49,414 nt of DNA from a bacterium (GTDB lineage Bacteria > Planctomycetota > Planctomycetia > Pirellulales > Pirellulaceae): contig JAUIGN010000064.1 of assembly GCA_030430075.1 (NCBI GenBank), positions 1 to 49,414 on the forward strand. The letters run 5' to 3'. The position numbers and the translations under genes are program-made. This document shows, in pieces, positions 44,684 to 49,414 of this stretch. A model generated the notes under the pieces. It did no database searches, was not told the origin of the DNA, and saw only the letters and a program-made list of their open reading frames with translations. How positions within the stretch are numbered: position 1 is the first letter of the stretch; each line of letters opens with the position of its first letter.

Positions 44684-46066
44684 TCAAAAGTCAACCTGTG
44701 CACGCCCGACGAACAGGTCGGCATCGCTATCGCCGTTGACAGGGCTGTCCAAGAACGCGTGAATGTAGTTGAACTGAAACTTGGTGTACTTGTTGAGGTA
44801 CCAGTTGAGCCCCAGCGTGGTGGTGTTCAGTCGCCCTCCCCGCACGTCAGCGTCGTTCAGGTCGAGCATCGACCAGCGGGCCGCGACCTCCCATGCGCCG
44901 CAACCAAAATGACCAAAGTTATTATCCGGCACGATGCGGCCCAGGACACCGGCCCCGCGGTTGTAGGGGCGATGTTCGCCGGTGAGGATGTAGCCGACCT
45001 GCGCGGTGGCGCCCGAAAACGCCACGTTGGACGCACCGATGCGGTGGACCAGCGCGTAAAGGACTTCCGCCTGAGCGTGCCACCGGCCGTGGGTCGCGGC
45101 GAGCTCCCCACCGATGATGTTGGCCGTATTGGTCGCAATCACACCGGTATCGACAAAGGGAGGCACAGCGGAAGGGACGCCAATCGGCACGAGGGCCGCA
45201 CCACCCGTCTCCGCGATGAAGAACTCCGGTTGACTCCGGTACTGCACGGCATCATTGGCGGGGTCAATCAAGCTGTAGGCGCCGCCGAGGTGGAGGATCG
45301 AGCCGTTATCGCCTTCCAGGAGAATCCCTGTCAACCTGGTTGCCATCCCGTAGCCCCCATTGTCCCCGATTTGGCCACCAAACGCGTCGGTCGGAAACCG
45401 GAATCCGGAGATCGCCCAGGTTGTTCCCAGTTCGTCGTTGACGGTCGAGGTCATGGCGCCAATCTGGCGGAAGGGAAGAAACGCGAATGGCAACGCGCGC
45501 TCAACAAACGTCAACTCTTTCACACTCGTCAATCCACCCAACCCAATCGGCTGGCGAAAATGCCCGATCTTGACGTTGTTCAGCAAACGCGTATCCCGAA
45601 CCTCCAGCCAAACGTCCATGAAGGATGGGCGACCGGGAAAAGCAAAATCAAACTCGACCATGAAACCAACGTTCTCCGCGACGTCACCCGTCGCGGCGAG
45701 TCGTGCTCGGCGGAAGTCCGCTCCATCCTGAACATCGCCGACGGCAATCCGATTGCCGACATCCTGGTGAACCCAACCAGCATCCGCTTGAAACAACCCC
45801 GTGACCTTCACCGTCGGGAATTGCCGACAGTAACCCGAGTTGTCGGGCAGGTAGTCGTTCATGTAAAAATCACTGCCGTCCGCAGACGACATCCCGTGGC
45901 TGGCGGGTGCGACCGGCGTATCGCCGATCGCTTGCTGCAGCAACGCCATCTCCGCCTCCAGGGACCGCATCCTGGACTGCATGGACATGTCGGTACGTGT
46001 CTCGGCCCGTAGCGGGCCGGCAATTCCGATGACCAGCACAAGGATGGGTATTGCGTAGCGGTTCAT
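44684..46066 (-). CDS. Phosphate-selective porin (OprO/OprP family)
   Basis: A 460-aa outer membrane protein. A signal peptide of about 21 residues (MNRYAIPILVLVIGIAGPLRA) is followed by a short coiled coil (MRSLEAEMALLQQAIG). A beta-barrel with OprP features follows: FQADAGWVHQDVG, GADFRRARLAATGDVAENVG, KIGHFRQPIGLGGLTSVKELTFVERALP. The C-terminus ends VGRAQVDF with terminal Phe, as for a BamA-inserted barrel. It may pass phosphate or another anion. It is divergent to an NtrBC-type pair and has a sigma-54-like site upstream. Confidence 0.9.
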   Translation of the reverse strand: MNRYAIPILVLVIGIAGPLRAETRTDMSMQSRMRSLEAEMALLQQAIGDTPVAPASHGMSSADGSDFYMNDYLPDNSGYCRQFPTVKVTGLFQADAGWVHQDVGNRIAVGDVQDGADFRRARLAATGDVAENVGFMVEFDFAFPGRPSFMDVWLEVRDTRLLNNVKIGHFRQPIGLGGLTSVKELTFVERALPFAFLPFRQIGAMTSTVNDELGTTWAISGFRFPTDAFGGQIGDNGGYGMATRLTGILLEGDNGSILHLGGAYSLIDPANDAVQYRSQPEFFIAETGGAALVPIGVPSAVPPFVDTGVIATNTANIIGGELAATHGRWHAQAEVLYALVHRIGASNVAFSGATAQVGYILTGEHRPYNRGAGVLGRIVPDNNFGHFGCGAWEVAARWSMLDLNDADVRGGRLNTTTLGLNWYLNKYTKFQFNYIHAFLDSPVNGDSDADLFVGRAQVDF

Positions 46067-46163
46067 GGACGTAACCCTGCAAAGTAAGTGGGGGGGTGGA
46101 TCGGTTCCTATCGATTATTCGGATTGAATCGGCAGGCGAATTGGACCAATCCCATGAAAAACC

Positions 46164-46180
46164 TTGCACTTATCGTGCAA
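46164..46180 (-). promoter_or_regulatory. Sigma-54-like, palindromic promoter upstream of the porin gene
   Basis: On the minus strand TTGCAC-GATAA-GTGCAA lies about 100 bp before the porin ATG. It fits the -24/-12 consensus TGGCAC-N5-TTGCA at most positions, with one change in each half (TTG for TGG; GTG for TTG). It is also an exact inverted repeat, so it may instead be an operator. The adjacent NtrC-family activator supports a sigma-54 role. Confidence 0.45.
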
Positions 46181-46355
46181 ATCCTTGCAGAGACGTGAGT
46201 TGTTGAGGTCGTGCTGGCGTGCGACCATGTCGTGATTGCCGTTCGGCCACGCCGGCGCGCGTCACCGGGGTCGACCTGCCGTTGCTCGGTCCCGTGACGC
46301 GCCGCCCCACGATCTATCCCGTCACCCTACTTCACCCCGTCCCGCTGGAAAGCCC

Positions 46356-47726
46356 ATGTTCCGAGTTCAATCCAACGAGACGGACAAGACTTACAAACTT
46401 GCCGTGGTGGGTCTGCTGCTGCTCAGCGGGGCCGCACTGGCGGTCACGATCTGGGTAATGGTCGACTTTTTGCGCGAGCAGGAGATCGTCCACAACCTGA
46501 TCAGTCAGTTACCTGAAGAAGCGGTGACAACGGCGGAGGATCTGGAAGGAGAGCTGCGTTGGCAGTTTCGGCTGACGATTCTGGTCGTCCTCAACGTCGT
46601 CGTCACAGGAATCGCCGTCGTCTTGCTATCGCGTGCGTATCGCTCGTCTCAGGAGTCGCTCCGCGATCTCAAGGCACTGGCGGGGGACATTCTCAGCAGC
46701 ATGGACCAGGCCGTCATCACCACCGATGCCGACGGCAACGTCACCAGCATCAATCGCCGCGGCCTGGAGCTTTTGGAAACGTCCGACGATTGCGTCGGCC
46801 AGCCGTTGGGCAAACTCTCTTCCCAGGTGGCCCTCGATCGTTTCCGGGACGAATGGCAAGTCAAGAAATCCGTCGCGATGATTCGCGACTTCAAGGTCAA
46901 CGTCAACGGGGCAATTCGTACCTTGCGGGCCTTTTGCCAGCTGCTCAGCGACCGGGAAGACAACGAGATCGGCAACGTTTTGCAGCTTCGCGATGTGACG
47001 GCGCGTGTCCTGATCGAAGACCGCATGCGGCGGATGGAGCGTTACATGGGGCTCGGGTCACTGGCGGCCGGCCTGCATCACGAGATCAAGAACCCGCTCG
47101 CGGCCCTCTCCCTGCATGTCCAACTGCTGGAAGAAGAGATCGGCGGCGATCACGCGACCGACTCGACCCACCAGATGCTCGACGTGCTACGCACCGAGGT
47201 GGCCCGCATCGGCAGCGTCCTGGAGGGCTTTCGGGATTTCGCGTCAATCGACCGGTTGAATCTCGCGGAAATCGATCTACTCGAGCTGATCCGGCGCCAG
47301 GTCGAACTGGTCCGGCCATCGGCAGAGCGGGAAGAAGTGACGGTCGACCTGCACCTTCCCGACGACCGGATTCCGCCGATCGTCGCCGATCGCGTCCGTT
47401 TGGAACAAGTATTGCTCAACCTGTTGCTCAACGCATTAGAAGCCATGCCGGCAGGTGGATCGCTCACCGTCAAGGCACACCGGGAAAACGAGAAGGTACG
47501 AATTGACGTGATCGACACAGGAACCGGAATCCCGGCCGAGCTGCAGGACAAGATCTTCAACGCCTACTTTACGACCAAGGGGGGCGGAACCGGGCTGGGA
47601 CTCGCCCTCTGTGACAAGATCATCCGGCAGCATCAGGGCAGCATCGAGTTTCAGACATCGCCGCAGGGAACGACGTTCGAGGTCACGCTGCCGATCAATG
47701 CCAATGTTCCGCAGACCTCCGAGTAG
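46356..47726 (+). CDS. NtrB-like sensor histidine kinase
   Basis: A 456-aa membrane sensor. Two membrane segments (about 13-35 and 72-92) enclose a small periplasmic loop. A PAS-like domain (about 108-215, DQAVITTDADGNVTSINRRG) comes next, then a HisKA phosphoacceptor at His242 in GLHHEIKNP. The HATPase has N box NLLLNALEA, G1 DTGTGIP and G2 GGTGLGLALC. It phosphorylates the adjacent response regulator. The ATG at 46356 is chosen; the 40-codon extension of the frame is not convincing. Confidence 0.92.
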   Translation: MFRVQSNETDKTYKLAVVGLLLLSGAALAVTIWVMVDFLREQEIVHNLISQLPEEAVTTAEDLEGELRWQFRLTILVVLNVVVTGIAVVLLSRAYRSSQESLRDLKALAGDILSSMDQAVITTDADGNVTSINRRGLELLETSDDCVGQPLGKLSSQVALDRFRDEWQVKKSVAMIRDFKVNVNGAIRTLRAFCQLLSDREDNEIGNVLQLRDVTARVLIEDRMRRMERYMGLGSLAAGLHHEIKNPLAALSLHVQLLEEEIGGDHATDSTHQMLDVLRTEVARIGSVLEGFRDFASIDRLNLAEIDLLELIRRQVELVRPSAEREEVTVDLHLPDDRIPPIVADRVRLEQVLLNLLLNALEAMPAGGSLTVKAHRENEKVRIDVIDTGTGIPAELQDKIFNAYFTTKGGGTGLGLALCDKIIRQHQGSIEFQTSPQGTTFEVTLPINANVPQTSE

Positions 47727-47731
47727 CCTGC

Positions 47732-49090
47732 ATGGATGACGACTTTCACATCTTGATCGTCGATGACGAGCCCAACATTCGCTCGGGTCTGGCGAAGGGT
47801 CTGGCCAAAGAAGCGAGCCGGATCGACACGGCTGGCACCGTGAACGAAGCACTCGACCAGTTCGACACCGGCCGCTATCAACTCGTCATCGCCGACGTGC
47901 GCCTGCCGGGCGATCGTGACGGCCTGGAACTCGTGTCGCTCGTCCGCGGCCGGCAACCCGGCACGACCGTCATCGTGATTACGGCCCACGGCACCGTGGA
48001 AACGGCGGTCGAGGCGATGCGCCGCGGCGCCTTCGACTTCATCACCAAACCGGTCGATCTGAACCTGATTCGCCAGCAGGTTGCCAAGGCCCGCGAACAT
48101 CATCATCTGCAATCCGAAAACAAGCAGCTCCGCGATAAGCTCGCAGAGATCGGCGAGGTCTCCGGCATCATCGGCAATTGCCGAGCACTCAAGGATGTCT
48201 TGACCCAGGTCAGGCAAGTCGCCGACACCGATGCGACCGTCTTGATTCAAGGGGAGAGTGGCACGGGGAAAGAGCTGATCGCACGAGCAATCCACGATCT
48301 CAGTGATCGTTCGACCGGTCCGTTCGTCGCCGTCAATCTGGGAGCCCTGCCGGAGTCCCTGCTGGAAAGCGAACTCTTCGGTCACGAAAAGGGCGCATTC
48401 ACCGGCGCGTCGCGACAGAAACCGGGCTGTTTCGAAATTGCCAGGAGTGGAACCCTGTTTCTGGATGAGGTCACGGAGATTCCGGCGAAGAGTCAAGTCG
48501 ATTTGCTGCGGGTTCTTGAGACCGCCCAGTTCGCTCGCGTTGGCGGCGAGACACTCCTGGAGTCCGACGCCCGCATCGTTTCCGCCACCAACCGCAATAT
48601 CCGCCAACTGGTCGACGACGGCACGTTTCGTGAGGACCTTTTCTATCGCTTGAACATCGTGCCCATCGATGTTCCCCCACTGCGACAGCGGCGCGATGAC
48701 ATTCCCCTGTTGGCGGACCATTTCCTCAATCACTTCTGCACACGCCACCGTCGTCCCCACAAGGGCATCGATGCCGACGCGCTCCAGGTCCTCGCCGCCG
48801 CCGGTTGGCCCGGCAACATTCGGCAACTGCGGAACGTCATCGAACGTCTGGTCGTCACGGTCGCCGGCGAGATGATCACGACCAGCGACCTGCCGGCCGA
48901 ACTCACCCAGGCTGCCTCGTCGACAGGCAGCGAAACCGGCACGCTGGCCGAAGTTACGGAAGCCGCCGAAAGACGGGCCATCCAAGCCGCCCTCGCGGCT
49001 CATGACTGCCACCGCGAACAAACGGCCACGGCCCTGGGAATCAGCGTCAGAACGCTCCACTACAAGATGAACCGGTACGGGTTGCACTGA
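47732..49090 (+). CDS. NtrC-family sigma-54-dependent response regulator
   Basis: A 452-aa activator. Receiver domain (1-120) with acidic pocket Asp11/Asp12 and phosphoacceptor Asp55 (IADVRLPG), with Lys106. The AAA+ sigma-54 activation domain (about 140-375) has Walker A GESGTGK (174-180), the loop GAFTGA (221-226) which contacts sigma-54, and sensor/R-finger REDLFYRL. A Fis-type helix-turn-helix ends it (ATALGISVRTLHYKMNRYG). It starts 5 bp after the kinase stop, so the two form an operon. Confidence 0.95.
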   Translation: MDDDFHILIVDDEPNIRSGLAKGLAKEASRIDTAGTVNEALDQFDTGRYQLVIADVRLPGDRDGLELVSLVRGRQPGTTVIVITAHGTVETAVEAMRRGAFDFITKPVDLNLIRQQVAKAREHHHLQSENKQLRDKLAEIGEVSGIIGNCRALKDVLTQVRQVADTDATVLIQGESGTGKELIARAIHDLSDRSTGPFVAVNLGALPESLLESELFGHEKGAFTGASRQKPGCFEIARSGTLFLDEVTEIPAKSQVDLLRVLETAQFARVGGETLLESDARIVSATNRNIRQLVDDGTFREDLFYRLNIVPIDVPPLRQRRDDIPLLADHFLNHFCTRHRRPHKGIDADALQVLAAAGWPGNIRQLRNVIERLVVTVAGEMITTSDLPAELTQAASSTGSETGTLAEVTEAAERRAIQAALAAHDCHREQTATALGISVRTLHYKMNRYGLH

Positions 49091-49414
49091 GCCACGAATC
49101 GGGGCTGACAAAGCGGAAGCGGCTCCAAGTCACCAATCGATGAGCGGCAGGCATTTTGAGCCCACCCGCAGGTCATGCCGCGGATGACGGAATGCGGGCG
49201 ACTCTCGCCTGGGAACTGCCTGCTGCCGCGATCCGCTGCATCTCCCCTCCCCTGCCGCAGCCAACCCTCGATCGGCGGGTCAGTCACGGGAGCCGGTTGC
49301 GTAGTGGTTTGCGGCGACCTGACCTGTCGGTGGGGTAGGAGTTGCGTAGTGAGTGCGGCAAGTGTCTTTTGGGCGCAGAGTGGCTGCAGGCCGCTCGGCT
49401 TGGCGGCCGTAAGA
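49091..49414. other. Right end of the window
   Basis: 324 bp after the response regulator stop. No gene, RNA or repeat was recognised. Confidence 0.4.

Noticed and set aside
44759..46012. 417-aa plus-strand open frame
   Set aside because: Antisense to the porin gene, which has a signal peptide and terminal Phe.

Overview
The window looks like planctomycete chromosome (probably Pirellulales or a relative). It is GC-rich. The strongest lineage clues are a DUF1552 twin-arginine protein translationally coupled to a large DUF1592/DUF1588-type cytochrome, an S-x-D-G-x-x-W sialidase-like protein, and an OprP-type porin (Gram-negative envelope). No rRNA, tRNA, transposase, integrase or phage gene was recognised. 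GTG starts behind good ribosome binding sites and 1-11 bp gene overlaps are common, so several starts below are shorter than the longest open frame.

Layout. (1) 1-11651: a type I-G CRISPR-Cas locus on the minus strand, read from right to left: WYL regulator, csb1 (Cas7), csb2 (Cas5-Cas6), cas3 with a C-terminal HD domain, csb3 (Cas8-like), a 634 bp gap holding a duplicated palindromic element, cas2, a cas4-cas1 fusion, a putative leader, and a five-repeat array. (2) 11987-18203: threonine synthase, siroheme sulfite/nitrite reductase, a DUF3365 haem protein and, on the plus strand, a D-2-hydroxyacid dehydrogenase. (3) 18456-22279: the DUF1552 / DUF1588 pair. (4) 22999-29391: a complete N-type ATPase operon in the order atpDCQRBEFAG, genes mostly overlapping by 4-8 bp. 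(5) 29828-31039: a secreted sialidase-like protein. (6) 31305-40241: an inorganic-carbon locus with DabA (DUF2309), two different NuoL/NuoM-like membrane subunits and a SulP-STAS transporter on the minus strand, plus a divergent beta-carbonic anhydrase. (7) 40336-43733: an HlyD-type membrane-fusion protein and a fused ABC-2 ATPase/permease. (8) 44129-49090: a SpoIIAA/STAS-like protein, a phosphate-selective porin, and a divergent NtrB/NtrC-type two-component pair with a sigma-54-like palindromic promoter between porin and kinase.

Two families of dispersed non-coding repeats run through the intergenic regions. One is a 17 bp perfect-stem palindrome (GTCATGC-NNN-GCATGAC) usually followed by CTACGG, in six copies. 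The other is a ~55 bp head (starting TTGGAGACCTTCGGT) followed by degenerate 19-24 bp tandem repeats, in three copies. One palindrome leads directly into an octanucleotide (GGAACAAC) array.

The most interesting biology is probably the carbon-concentrating cluster with two proton-channel subunits instead of one, lying close to an N-ATPase that may be sodium-coupled. A functional link (ion gradient, bicarbonate uptake, intracellular carbonic anhydrase) is an inference from proximity. The CRISPR locus is of a known subtype but has a large low-complexity insertion inside the Cas4 domain and a dedicated WYL regulator.
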